In this document: positions 53,640 to 61,523 of the stretch, piece by piece
Numbering within the stretch: position 1 is the first letter of the stretch
Layout of the letters: the number at the start of each line of letters is the position of its first letter
From: Janthinobacterium lividum PAMC 25724
GTDB lineage: Bacteria; Pseudomonadota; Gammaproteobacteria; Burkholderiales; Burkholderiaceae_D
Direction: 5' to 3'
Length of the DNA: 64,000 nucleotides
Assembly: GCA_000242815.2 (NCBI GenBank)
Contig: AHHB01000042.1
Span: 1 to 64,000 of the forward strand
Position numbers and translations under genes: made by a program
The notes under the pieces: generated by a model
Databases searched by the model: none
What the model was told of the DNA's origin: nothing
The model's input: only the letters and a program-made list of their open reading frames with translations

Positions 53640-54224
53640 ATGCTACACATCATCGACGACGAAGAGGTCGTACGCGACTCCCTGTCCTGGCTGGCCGCCT
53701 CGCGCAGCATCGAGGCGCGCATCTACGCCAGCTCCCAGCAATTCCTCGATAGCCTCGACGGCAGCTTCGACGCCGCCGGCGACTGCGTGCTGCTCGACGT
53801 GCGCATGCCCGACATGAACGGCATCGCCCTGTTTGACCAGCTGGTCAAGCGCGACCTGACGGCGCGCCTGCCCGTCATTTTTCTCACCGGCCACGGCGAC
53901 GTGCCGATGGCCGTCGACAGCCTGAAGCGCGGCGCCTTCGATTTCTTTGAAAAGCCATTCAACGACAACGACCTGATGGACCGCGTGCAACTGGGCCTGG
54001 CCAACTCGCGCCAGGCGGGCGAGCTGGCCGCCGTGCACGCGCGTCTGGCCACCCTGTCGACGCGCGAACGCGAAGTACTGGAGCTGATTTTGACGGGCAA
54101 GATGAACAAGGTGGTGGCCGACAAGCTGGGCATCAGCATGCGCACCGTGGAAGTCCACCGCGCGCATATCTTCGACAAGATGCAGGTCAAGACGGCGGTG
54201 GAGCTGGCGGGGTTGTTGAAGTAA
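53640..54224 (+). CDS. dctR: FixJ/NarL-type response regulator of the DctR type
   Basis: Response regulator of 194 residues. The receiver domain has an acidic pair (MLHIIDDEEVV), phosphoacceptor Asp53 (VLLDVRMPDMNG), LTGHGDV and the conserved Lys (FEKPFND). A FixJ-like helix-turn-helix forms the C-terminal half (LSTREREVLELILTG...GISMRTVEVHRAHIFDKM). GGAGACACC precedes the ATG. The 30 bases between dctS and this gene contain a 7-bp ACGAATA tandem. It should activate dctPQM, probably through the 30-bp palindrome. Confidence 0.92.
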   Translation: MLHIIDDEEVVRDSLSWLAASRSIEARIYASSQQFLDSLDGSFDAAGDCVLLDVRMPDMNGIALFDQLVKRDLTARLPVIFLTGHGDVPMAVDSLKRGAFDFFEKPFNDNDLMDRVQLGLANSRQAGELAAVHARLATLSTREREVLELILTGKMNKVVADKLGISMRTVEVHRAHIFDKMQVKTAVELAGLLK

Positions 54225-54249
54225 ACCTCAAACCCAAGTTCTTGACACC

Positions 54250-54290
54250 GGGGTCGGACGGGGATGCCGAATCCCTCAGGGTCCGTCCCC
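54250..54290 (+). repeat. GGGGTC-type repeat hairpin after dctR
   Basis: GGGG, CGGAC and GGGAT pair in turn with ATCCC, GTCCG and CCCC. The flanks (CTCAAACCCAAG before, CTTCGCTTTGGGG after) resemble the flanks of the hairpin at 61426-61456, so the two are copies of one ~80-base repeat placed directly after a stop codon. Terminator function is likely. The rest of the ~210-base gap to queG shows no gene. Confidence 0.6.
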
Positions 54291-54433
54291 AGTCTTCGCT
54301 TTGGGGCGCAGGCAGGTCCATCAGTCATGATGCAGCTGCGCTGCGCCTGCCGGCGGCGCAGGCGTGCCTGATGCTTGAAGCAGGTTTGCGCGCAGCCGAT
54401 GGTGTCGCGGTCTAGGCGAGGTCCAGGTAAAGT

Positions 54434-55525
54434 CTAAGCGATGCCGTGCAGGGCCAGCGCCCATTCCACGTGCTCGCGCACGATGGCCGACGGGTGCTCG
54501 CGGCGCGATAGCAGGGCCGCGACGATATCCTCCTGGCCCTTGGCCTTGGCGGCCGCATTGCCCATGCCGACGGCCAGGTTGCGCAGCCAGCGTTCGTGGC
54601 CGATGCGGCGGATCGCGCTGCCTTCCATGCGGCGATTGAATTGCTCTTCGGTCCAGGCGAACAGTTCCAGCATGCCGGCGCTGCCCAGGCTGTGACGCTC
54701 ATCGAAATCGGGCACCACGGCGCGCTGGGCGAACTTGTTCCACGGACAGACGGTCTGGCAATCGTCGCAGCCATACACCTTGTTGCCGATCAAAGGGCGC
54801 ATCTCGACGGGAATGGCGCCCTTCAATTCGATCGTCAGGTAAGAGATACAGCGGCGCGCATCGAGCTGGTGCGGCCCCAGGATGGCTTGCGTCGGGCACA
54901 CCGTGATGCAAGCCGAGCACTGGCCACAGCGTGGCGTTTCCGGAGGGTCGACGGGCAGCGGCACGTCGATGAGGATCTCGCCGAGAAAAAAGAAGGAACC
55001 GCCCTGGCGATTGATCAGCAAGGTGTGCTTGCCGCGCCAGCCCAGCCCGCCCTTTTGCGCCAGTTCGACTTCCATCACGGGCGCCGAATCGCTGAAGACG
55101 CGGTAGCCGAAGTCACCGATCTCGCCCTTGATGCGCTCGGCCAGCTGCTGCAGGCGCGAACGCATTACCTTGTGGTAGTCGCGGCCGCGCGCATACACGG
55201 AGATCACGGCGGCCGTGGGGTCAGCATCGCGCGCTGCTTCGTGCGCGCGCCAATCCTGGCCCAGCGCCGGCGGCAGATAATTCATGCGCGCGCTGATGGC
55301 GCGCACCGTGCCCGGCACCAGCTCGGCTGGACGCGCACGCTTCATGCCGTGGCTGGCCATGTAATCCATTTCGCCGTGATACCCTGCGGCTAGCCAGGCT
55401 TGCAAGGGCGCTTCCATGTGCGACAAATCCACATCGGCGATGCGCACCTCGGCAAAACCCAGCTCGCGCCCCCATTCTTTAATGGTGCGCGCCAGGGCGG
55501 CGAGATCGGTGACGGTGGCGGACAT
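54434..55525 (-). CDS. queG: Epoxyqueuosine reductase QueG
   Basis: Last enzyme of queuosine synthesis; it reduces epoxyqueuosine in tRNA using cobalamin and two [4Fe-4S] clusters. The ferredoxin-like part has the two cluster motifs, CGQCSACITVCPTQAI and CDDCQTVCPW. The N-terminal domain (residues 1-170) carries ISVYARGRDYHKVMRSRL and YRVFSDSAPVMEVELAQKGG. The C-terminus is a HEAT-like helical tail (GHERWLRNLAVGMGNAAAKAKG). Length 363 is standard. It is divergent from tsaE, the starts separated by 88 bases. Confidence 0.96.
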   Translation of the reverse strand: MSATVTDLAALARTIKEWGRELGFAEVRIADVDLSHMEAPLQAWLAAGYHGEMDYMASHGMKRARPAELVPGTVRAISARMNYLPPALGQDWRAHEAARDADPTAAVISVYARGRDYHKVMRSRLQQLAERIKGEIGDFGYRVFSDSAPVMEVELAQKGGLGWRGKHTLLINRQGGSFFFLGEILIDVPLPVDPPETPRCGQCSACITVCPTQAILGPHQLDARRCISYLTIELKGAIPVEMRPLIGNKVYGCDDCQTVCPWNKFAQRAVVPDFDERHSLGSAGMLELFAWTEEQFNRRMEGSAIRRIGHERWLRNLAVGMGNAAAKAKGQEDIVAALLSRREHPSAIVREHVEWALALHGIA

Positions 55526-55613
55526 AGGGGACTTTACGGAAAACGGCAGGCGCGCGGGCGGTTACAATGACAGCAGCCTCTATTTTATGCGATATTACTC
55601 ACACCAATCGACA

Positions 55614-56102
55614 ATGACCGAACACTTCAAAGCCCACCTCCACGACGAAGCCGGTACCGCCGCGCTGGGCGCCGCGCTGGCGCGCGCGCTGGCGCCTGGC
55701 CTGGCAATCTACCTGCACGGCGACCTCGGTGCCGGCAAGACTGCCCTCACGCGCGCCCTGCTGCACGCAGCCGGCCATGCGGGCCATGTCAAAAGCCCTA
55801 CCTATACGCTGTCCGAACCGTACACCGTGCAGCTCGATGGCCAGTCCATCAACGTCATCCACTTCGACCTGTACCGCATGGGCAGCGCCGAGGAGTTTCT
55901 CGACGCCGGTTTTCGCGAAGACTTCGACGGGCGTAATATCTGCATCGTCGAATGGCCGGAGAAAGCCGAACCGGTGCTGCCGCCGGCGGACCTGAATGTG
56001 TATTTGAGCGTTGCGGGGTCGGGACGTAATGTAGAATTGCAAGCGTCTTCTGAATTGGGTCTGTCATGCCTTCACCGTCTCAAATTCGCCCCCAACCTTT
56101 GA
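55614..56102 (+). CDS. tsaE: tRNA threonylcarbamoyladenosine ATPase TsaE
   Basis: ATPase component of the t6A-forming complex, working with TsaB and TsaD. The 162-residue protein has the Walker A motif LHGDLGAGKTALTRALL, a switch-like KSPTYTLSEPY and the Walker B-like VIHFDLYRMG, all standard for TsaE. The in-frame ATG at 55587 (MRYYSHQSTM) is an alternative start. Its last 37 bases overlap the start of amiC, which couples tRNA modification to cell-wall genes in an order common in proteobacteria. Confidence 0.93.
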   Translation: MTEHFKAHLHDEAGTAALGAALARALAPGLAIYLHGDLGAGKTALTRALLHAAGHAGHVKSPTYTLSEPYTVQLDGQSINVIHFDLYRMGSAEEFLDAGFREDFDGRNICIVEWPEKAEPVLPPADLNVYLSVAGSGRNVELQASSELGLSCLHRLKFAPNL

Positions 56103-57466
56103 TCTCCTCGCCCATCACCCGGCGCACGGCACTCAAGGCCGGCGGCACACTGCTGTTGTCCGTGTTCGCGCCCATGTCAGCGATGGCAGCGCAAATTCTC
56201 GCCGTGCGCGTCTGGCCGGCCGAGGACTATACCCGCGTCACGCTGGAGAACGACAGCATCCTCAAGGCGACCCACTTCATCGTCAAGGACCCCGAACGCC
56301 TGGTAGTCGACATCGAAGGGCTGGAACTCAATCCCACGCTAAAAGGCCTGGTGGCGAAGATCCAGTCGAACGACCCGTACATCAAGCAGGTGCGCGTGGG
56401 CCAGAACCGGCCCAACGTGGTGCGCCTGGTGTTCGACCTGAAGGAAGAAGTCACGCCGCAGCTGTTTACGCTGCCGCCGGCCGGCTCCTACAACCACCGC
56501 CTGATCTTCGATCTGTATCCCGTGCGCGAGCCGGACCTGATCGCGCAAATGATCGAAAAGGGCGACTGGTCGAGCGACCCGGCCAAGCCTTCTATGTCCG
56601 GCACGCATACGCCGCCACCGGCGCTACCCCTGCCCGACAGCGGCAAGCCGCCCTTGGCCGCAGTGGCGCCACCGGTCGCGCCGCTGGTGCCGCCGCTGCC
56701 CAATATGCGTCCGGAACAGCGCCCCGAAGCGCGTCCGCTGCCGGGCCAGAAAGTGCTGCGCATGATTACCATCGCGCTCGACCCTGGCCATGGCGGCGAG
56801 GATCCTGGCGCCTTAGGCAGCAGGGGCAGTCGCGAAAAAGACGTGGTGCTGGCCATCGCCAAACGCCTGAAAACAAAGCTGGAACTGCAAAGCAATATGC
56901 GCGTCATGCTCACGCGCGACGCCGATTTCTTCGTCCCGCTGGGCATGCGCGTGGAAAAGGCGCGCAAGGTACAGGCCGACCTGTTCGTCTCGATCCACGC
57001 CGACGCGTTCATCCAGCCGACGGCGCGTGGCTCGTCCGTCTTCGTGCTGTCCGAAAAGGGTGCTACCTCGACGGCTGCGCGCTGGCTGGCCAACAAGGAA
57101 AACCAGGCCGACCTGATCGGCGGCGTGAACGTGAAAAACCACGACCAGCAGCTGGCCAGCGTGCTGCTCGACCTGTCGACGACGGCGCAGATCAATGACA
57201 GCATGAAGCTGGGCAAGGCTGTGCTACGCGAAATCGGCGGCATCAACCGCCTGCACAAGGGCTCCGTCGAGCAGGCCGGCTTCGCCGTACTGAAAGCACC
57301 CGACATCCCTTCCATCCTGATCGAGACGGCCTTCATCTCGAATCCGGAAGAAGAGGCCAAGCTGACCGACAACGTCTACCAGGACCAGCTGGCCGACGCC
57401 ATCGTCACGGGCATCAAGAATTACTTTGCCAAGAATCCACCGCTGGCGAAAAGCCGCCTGACCTGA
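56066..57466 (+). CDS. amiC: N-acetylmuramoyl-L-alanine amidase (AmiC type)
   Basis: Periplasmic cell-separation amidase, 466 residues. The N-terminus has a twin-arginine signal (ITRRTALKAGGTLLL). An AMIN domain (AQILAVRVWPAEDYTRVTLEN) localises it to the septum. A Pro-rich linker follows (residues about 185-230), then the Amidase_3 zinc domain with DPGHGGEDPGA, a later SIHADAF and LIETAFISNPEEE. The metal ligands are His, Glu, His and Glu. EnvC/NlpD-type activators are needed in other bacteria and are not in this window. It overlaps tsaE by 37 bases. Confidence 0.95.
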   Translation: MPSPSQIRPQPLISSPITRRTALKAGGTLLLSVFAPMSAMAAQILAVRVWPAEDYTRVTLENDSILKATHFIVKDPERLVVDIEGLELNPTLKGLVAKIQSNDPYIKQVRVGQNRPNVVRLVFDLKEEVTPQLFTLPPAGSYNHRLIFDLYPVREPDLIAQMIEKGDWSSDPAKPSMSGTHTPPPALPLPDSGKPPLAAVAPPVAPLVPPLPNMRPEQRPEARPLPGQKVLRMITIALDPGHGGEDPGALGSRGSREKDVVLAIAKRLKTKLELQSNMRVMLTRDADFFVPLGMRVEKARKVQADLFVSIHADAFIQPTARGSSVFVLSEKGATSTAARWLANKENQADLIGGVNVKNHDQQLASVLLDLSTTAQINDSMKLGKAVLREIGGINRLHKGSVEQAGFAVLKAPDIPSILIETAFISNPEEEAKLTDNVYQDQLADAIVTGIKNYFAKNPPLAKSRLT

Positions 57467-57467
57467 C

Positions 57468-58343
57468 ATGGACACCCGCATGAGCAAGAGCACTTTTGGC
57501 CAGCTGCCGGCCGTGACCATCCGCGCCGCCGATGGCGCGCAGGCCAGCGTCACCCTGTATGGCGGCCATCTGGTGTCGTGGCAAACCAGCGACGGCCAGG
57601 AGCGCCTGTTTTGCAGCCGCGCCTCAAGCCTCGACGGCAGCCGCGCCATCCGCGGCGGCGTACCCGTGATCTTTCCGCAATTCGGCGCGCGCGGCACGGG
57701 CATGCGCCACGGCTTTGCACGCGTGGCAAACTGGCAGCTGGAAGCCAGCGGCGAAGCCGATGGCGCCGCCTATGCGCAATTTGTTTTGCACCACACGGAC
57801 CTGCCGGAGGCGATCGGCGCCGCCTGGCCAAGGGCCTTCACCCTGCGCCTGCGCGTGGCAGTGCGAGGCCAATCGCTGCAGCTGAGTCTATCCGTGCACA
57901 ACACAGGCGAGCAGGCGTTTGCGTTCTCGGCCGCGCTGCACAGCTATTTCGCGATTGATCAATTGAGCCTGGCGCGCGTTGGCGGCCTGCAGCGCGTGCG
58001 CTATTCGGACGACACGCCTCAAGAGGCATTACAGGCGCAAGAGTGGCTGCAATTTGACGACAAACTGGACCGCATCTACTACCAGTTGCCGGGGGCGATC
58101 AACCTGCAATCGGGCAGCCACACCCTGCGCCTAGAGCAGCAGGGCTTTACCGATGCCGTCGTGTGGAATCCGGGCGCGCAAGACGCGGCCGCCCTGCCCG
58201 ACCTGGCCGACGACGAATACCAGCGCTTCATCTGCATCGAGCCAGCACTGATCGAGCCCGATATGCTCGCTGCCGGCGCCGAATGGACCGGCCACCAGCA
58301 CATTGAGGTCAAACCCGCCGGGTCTGATCCCACCTCAATTTGA
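57468..58343 (+). CDS. D-hexose-6-phosphate mutarotase (YeaD type)
   Basis: Galactose-mutarotase-fold protein of 291 residues related to YeaD. It would interconvert the anomers of hexose 6-phosphates. Recognisable parts are SVTLYGGHLVSWQTSDGQE, RGGVPVIFPQFGARGTGMRHGFAR with a catalytic His, and FSAALHSYFAI with a second His. An in-frame ATG at 57480 is possible. The last codons lie in a palindrome of the GGGTC family, and the gene overlaps the carbonic anhydrase gene by nine bases in convergent orientation. Confidence 0.9.
   Translation: MDTRMSKSTFGQLPAVTIRAADGAQASVTLYGGHLVSWQTSDGQERLFCSRASSLDGSRAIRGGVPVIFPQFGARGTGMRHGFARVANWQLEASGEADGAAYAQFVLHHTDLPEAIGAAWPRAFTLRLRVAVRGQSLQLSLSVHNTGEQAFAFSAALHSYFAIDQLSLARVGGLQRVRYSDDTPQEALQAQEWLQFDDKLDRIYYQLPGAINLQSGSHTLRLEQQGFTDAVVWNPGAQDAAALPDLADDEYQRFICIEPALIEPDMLAAGAEWTGHQHIEVKPAGSDPTSI
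58302..58339. terminator. Bidirectional hairpin inside the convergent gene ends
   Basis: ATTGAGGT (58302-58309) and ACCTCAAT (58332-58339) pair around a loop containing GGGTCTGATCCC. It forms the last codons of the mutarotase and lies at the end of the carbonic anhydrase gene, so it may terminate both. Confidence 0.5.
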
Positions 58344-59390
58344 TTCTTTGATGATGCGCCCATTAGCGGGCTGGATTGGCCGCGCATTCAAGGGGTACAA
58401 ACGGCTGAACAAGGCCATCTGCGCTGGCGATGCCTGCACCGGCTGCTTCATCACCAGCCACAGCACGCCTTCGCTGCAAGGCGGCGACGTCAACGATCCC
58501 ATGTAAGTATAGTAATCGCGCCGCGTCGGCAGCATCTCGGCCGGGTCAAGCAAGATGGTGGGCTGCATGGTCTGGAATTTTTCCAGTGGCAGATTGTTCC
58601 ACACGGTCTGGATGGTCGCCTGCGGCGCGCCGCGTTCCAGCAGCAGCGCCAGCACGGCCAGCCGGCCTTCCGCGTCGCGGTGCACCAGGTGCACCACCAT
58701 TTCAAAGGCCTTGCCGTTGATGCGTTCTTCGGACGGGCGGTGGAAATGGAATTGCTGTAGCTCGAACATGCGGTTCTGCACCGTGATGTAATTGCCGCCA
58801 CTCACCCCTACCTGCACCGTGTGGCCATTGTCGACTACATTGAACGACGAAGGATGATAGTCAAAGCTGATCTGTTCGAGTTCCACCTTCATGCCATCGC
58901 GGATATCGATCGGCGACTGGCGGCTGCCATTGCCGCACCTGGCCCAGTCGACATTGATCTTGCCCCAGTTTTCCGGGCCGCTGTCGCCCTCGTACGACCA
59001 GTGCGTGGCGCGCGGCACGGAAGGTGGTGGCGGTGGTGCCGCTTTCACCACGGTGGCGCGCTTGGCGCGGGCGGCGGCGCGGGCGGCCTGGGTGGCGCGC
59101 ATTTCTGCCAGGCGCGCCGCGATACGTTCGGACAAGTCGACTTCGGCTGCTTCTTCCTTCTCGCGCGCGGTGGGCGCGACGACGACAGGCGCCTTGCTCT
59201 CCTTGCCTTTGCCCTTGACCGATTCGGTCAGGGTTTTCATGGCGGCCGCGCGCGCCGACGCCGACATGGGCGCGCTCGCTGACGCTGACGCTGATGCGGC
59301 GGCGGTCGCCGAAGCGGGGGCATCTTTGGCGCTTGCCATGACCGCCATCGCGGCAAGGCTGCAAGCTAACAGGGCGCTCAAATGTCGCAT
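58335..59390 (-). CDS. Alpha-type carbonic anhydrase with long N-terminal extension
   Basis: Periplasmic CO2-hydrating enzyme, 351 residues. It has a signal peptide (MRHLSALLACSLAAMAVMAS) and then a low-complexity region rich in Ala, Ser and Lys (residues about 20-130), which includes a coiled-coil-like RLAEMRATQAARAAARAKRA. The alpha-CA domain follows: ATHWSYEGDSGPENW, RQSPIDI, the zinc site QFHFHRPSEE with a third His in MVVHLVH, and the conserved SLTSPPCSEGV. Typical bacterial alpha-CAs are about 220-250 residues, so the extension is unusual. The start at 59390 is favoured over 59441, which would precede the signal peptide by 17 residues. Confidence 0.9.
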   Translation of the reverse strand: MRHLSALLACSLAAMAVMASAKDAPASATAAASASASASAPMSASARAAAMKTLTESVKGKGKESKAPVVVAPTAREKEEAAEVDLSERIAARLAEMRATQAARAAARAKRATVVKAAPPPPPSVPRATHWSYEGDSGPENWGKINVDWARCGNGSRQSPIDIRDGMKVELEQISFDYHPSSFNVVDNGHTVQVGVSGGNYITVQNRMFELQQFHFHRPSEERINGKAFEMVVHLVHRDAEGRLAVLALLLERGAPQATIQTVWNNLPLEKFQTMQPTILLDPAEMLPTRRDYYTYMGSLTSPPCSEGVLWLVMKQPVQASPAQMALFSRLYPLNARPIQPANGRIIKESN

Positions 59391-59546
59391 GGAAATCCAG
59401 AAAGTGAGAATACCTTCTGGTTTACGGCTGGAAAGCAACAAAACTTGAATCAGGGGGAGGCAAAGCAGGAATGCAGAGAAGAATAAGCGAATCCGGGGCG
59501 CGCTGCGGGCTGTGCCACAGCGCGCTTGCCCCGGATCGATGAGCGC

Positions 59547-60197
59547 TTAAGCCGACTTGCCGAGCATGCGCTTGTAGAGTTTCCACATGCCGCCCAGTAC
59601 CACCGGCACGACGGCGGCGCCAACACCGATCAGTACGATCAAGGTCAGGTGGTCGCGTATCCACGGGATATTGCCGAAGAAGTAACCGGCCGTCACCAGG
59701 CCAACCACCCACAACAGGGCGCCCGTCACGTTGTACATTTGGAAGCGCGCATGCGTCATGTCGGAAATGCCGGCCACGAAGGGGGCGAAGGTGCGCACCA
59801 CCGGCACGAAACGCGCCAGGATGATGGTCTTGCCGCCATGCTTTTCAAAGAACTCATGTGTGCGACGCATGGCATCCTTGTTGATCCAGCGGTAATCGTG
59901 GGTAAACACCCTTTGCCCGATGGCCTCGCCTATCCAGTAATTGAGCGTGTTCCCCGTGACGGCCGCCGTCACCAGCAAGGCAATCAGCAAGCCCAGATGC
60001 ATCTGTCCGGTCGCGCAAAACGCGCCGGCGATAAACAATAAGGTATCCCCAGGGAAGAAGAACAGCACCACGAGGCCGGTCTCACAAAAAATAATGGCAA
60101 ACAGCACTGCATACACGAGGGTACCGTACTGCTCGATCAAAAGACCCAGCGTCTTGTCGACATGCACGATCATGTCGAGGAATTGCACAAAATCCAT
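59547..60197 (-). CDS. DedA-family membrane protein
   Basis: Membrane protein of 216 residues in the DedA/SNARE-associated family, linked to phospholipid transport and membrane integrity. Characteristic segments are the ETGLVVLFFFPGDTLLFIAGA region with an essential acidic residue, GNTLNYWIGEAIG, HGGKTIILARFVPVVRTFAPFV with conserved Arg, and GYFFGNIPW. The start at 60197 has GGGAAAAATAT upstream; the longer frame to 60236 lacks a site. Confidence 0.93.
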   Translation of the reverse strand: MDFVQFLDMIVHVDKTLGLLIEQYGTLVYAVLFAIIFCETGLVVLFFFPGDTLLFIAGAFCATGQMHLGLLIALLVTAAVTGNTLNYWIGEAIGQRVFTHDYRWINKDAMRRTHEFFEKHGGKTIILARFVPVVRTFAPFVAGISDMTHARFQMYNVTGALLWVVGLVTAGYFFGNIPWIRDHLTLIVLIGVGAAVVPVVLGGMWKLYKRMLGKSA

Positions 60198-60466
60198 ATA
60201 TTTTTCCCTAAAGGTAGCGGCGGAATCATACACCACCCGGCCAGCGCAACGGCAGTCTCCGGCCCGATATTTCAGGATTAATTATGTGCTGCCCTTGAGC
60301 ATCCGGCAATTTAAGTAAAGGTTAAGGAACTACCCGCGCCAACTTGCACAGGCCAGTCTTGCTGCGCGCATGCCCTGTTGGACGCGTACAAAGTTTTTTG
60401 TACGAAATATTGCCATTCCAGTCTACACTTTCTGACCGGTGCAATCCGCGCCGACCAGGAGAGAAT

Positions 60467-61405
60467 ATGTATCTGCATCCACTCAAGGGCCTGACGCTGG
60501 CCAGCGTGCTGGGCCTGGCCCAGTTGTCCGCCCATGCGGCGCCCATCCAGATCAAGGCGCCCGCCGAACTGCCCGCCAAGGCAACGCTCGCCGACGTGAT
60601 CAAGGCTTCGACACCATCGGACTGGCGTGCGCTGGACCCGGACAATACCCTGTACATGGACATTCCCGCCGGCCGCGTGGTGATCGAGCTGGCACCCGAG
60701 TTCGCGCCCAAGCACGTGGCCAATATCAAGGCCCTGGTGGCAGAACAGTATTACGACGGCCTGGCCATCACGCGCGCGCAGGACAACTGGGTGGCGCAGT
60801 GGGGCGATCCGAACGAGAAAAACCCGAAGCCCATCTTGCATGCACAGCGCACCCTGCCCGGCGAATTTACCGCGCCCTTGAAAAACATCAAGAGCTTCAC
60901 GCGCCTGCCGGACCTTGATGGTTATGCACCGCAGGTGGGCCATTCAAACGGTTTCCCGTCCGCGCGCGACCCGAAAACCGGCACGGCCTGGCTCACGCAT
61001 TGCTACGCCAGCGTGGGCGTGGGCCGCGACAGCGCCAGCGATAGCGGCGGCGGCACGGAACTGTACGCTGTCATCGGCCAGTCGCCGCGCCACCTGGACC
61101 GCGACATCACTGTCGTCGGCCGGGTCGTCTCCGGCATGGCGCTGCTGTCGACCCTGCCACGCGGTACCGGCCCCATGGGCTTTTATGACAGCGCCGAGAA
61201 AAACGTGCCGATCACGGCCATCCGCCTGGCCGCCAGCCTACCTTACGCACAGCGCACGAACCTGCAAGTGATGCGCACCGACAGCGCCGCTTACCAGGCC
61301 GCGCTGGAAGCGCAGCGTCACCGTGGTGGCCCCTGGAGCAAGGTCACGGCTGGCCACGTCGACCTGTGCAATGCGCCGATACCGGTGCGGGAGGTGGGAA
61401 AATAA
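60467..61405 (+). CDS. Cyclophilin-type peptidyl-prolyl isomerase, exported
   Basis: Protein of 312 residues with an N-terminal signal peptide ([17 protein letters not shown]). The cyclophilin fold is recognisable from [29 protein letters not shown] through [14 protein letters not shown], with later segments such as [23 protein letters not shown]. The core is more divergent and longer than PpiA. It would help fold periplasmic proteins. CCAGGAGAGAAT precedes the ATG. A perfect 14-bp hairpin ends the unit. Confidence 0.85.
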   Translation: MYLHPLKGLTLASVLGLAQLSAHAAPIQIKAPAELPAKATLADVIKASTPSDWRALDPDNTLYMDIPAGRVVIELAPEFAPKHVANIKALVAEQYYDGLAITRAQDNWVAQWGDPNEKNPKPILHAQRTLPGEFTAPLKNIKSFTRLPDLDGYAPQVGHSNGFPSARDPKTGTAWLTHCYASVGVGRDSASDSGGGTELYAVIGQSPRHLDRDITVVGRVVSGMALLSTLPRGTGPMGFYDSAEKNVPITAIRLAASLPYAQRTNLQVMRTDSAAYQAALEAQRHRGGPWSKVTAGHVDLCNAPIPVREVGK

Positions 61406-61425
61406 CTCAACCCGAAGGGCAAATT

Positions 61426-61456
61426 CCGGGGTCGTACCCTGAGGGTACGACCCCGG
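61426..61456 (+). terminator. Perfect 14-bp hairpin after the cyclophilin gene
   Basis: CCGGGGTCGTACCC pairs exactly with GGGTACGACCCCGG around TGA, about 20 bases after the stop codon. TTCGTTTTGGG follows. The flanks match the repeat at 54250, so this is a copy of the same dispersed family used at gene ends. Confidence 0.8.
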
Positions 61457-61523
61457 CCTTCGTTTTGGGTTTCAGGCATCAGCACAGCAGCGCCCCCCCT
61501 TGCGAACCCGTTATAATCGCAGC

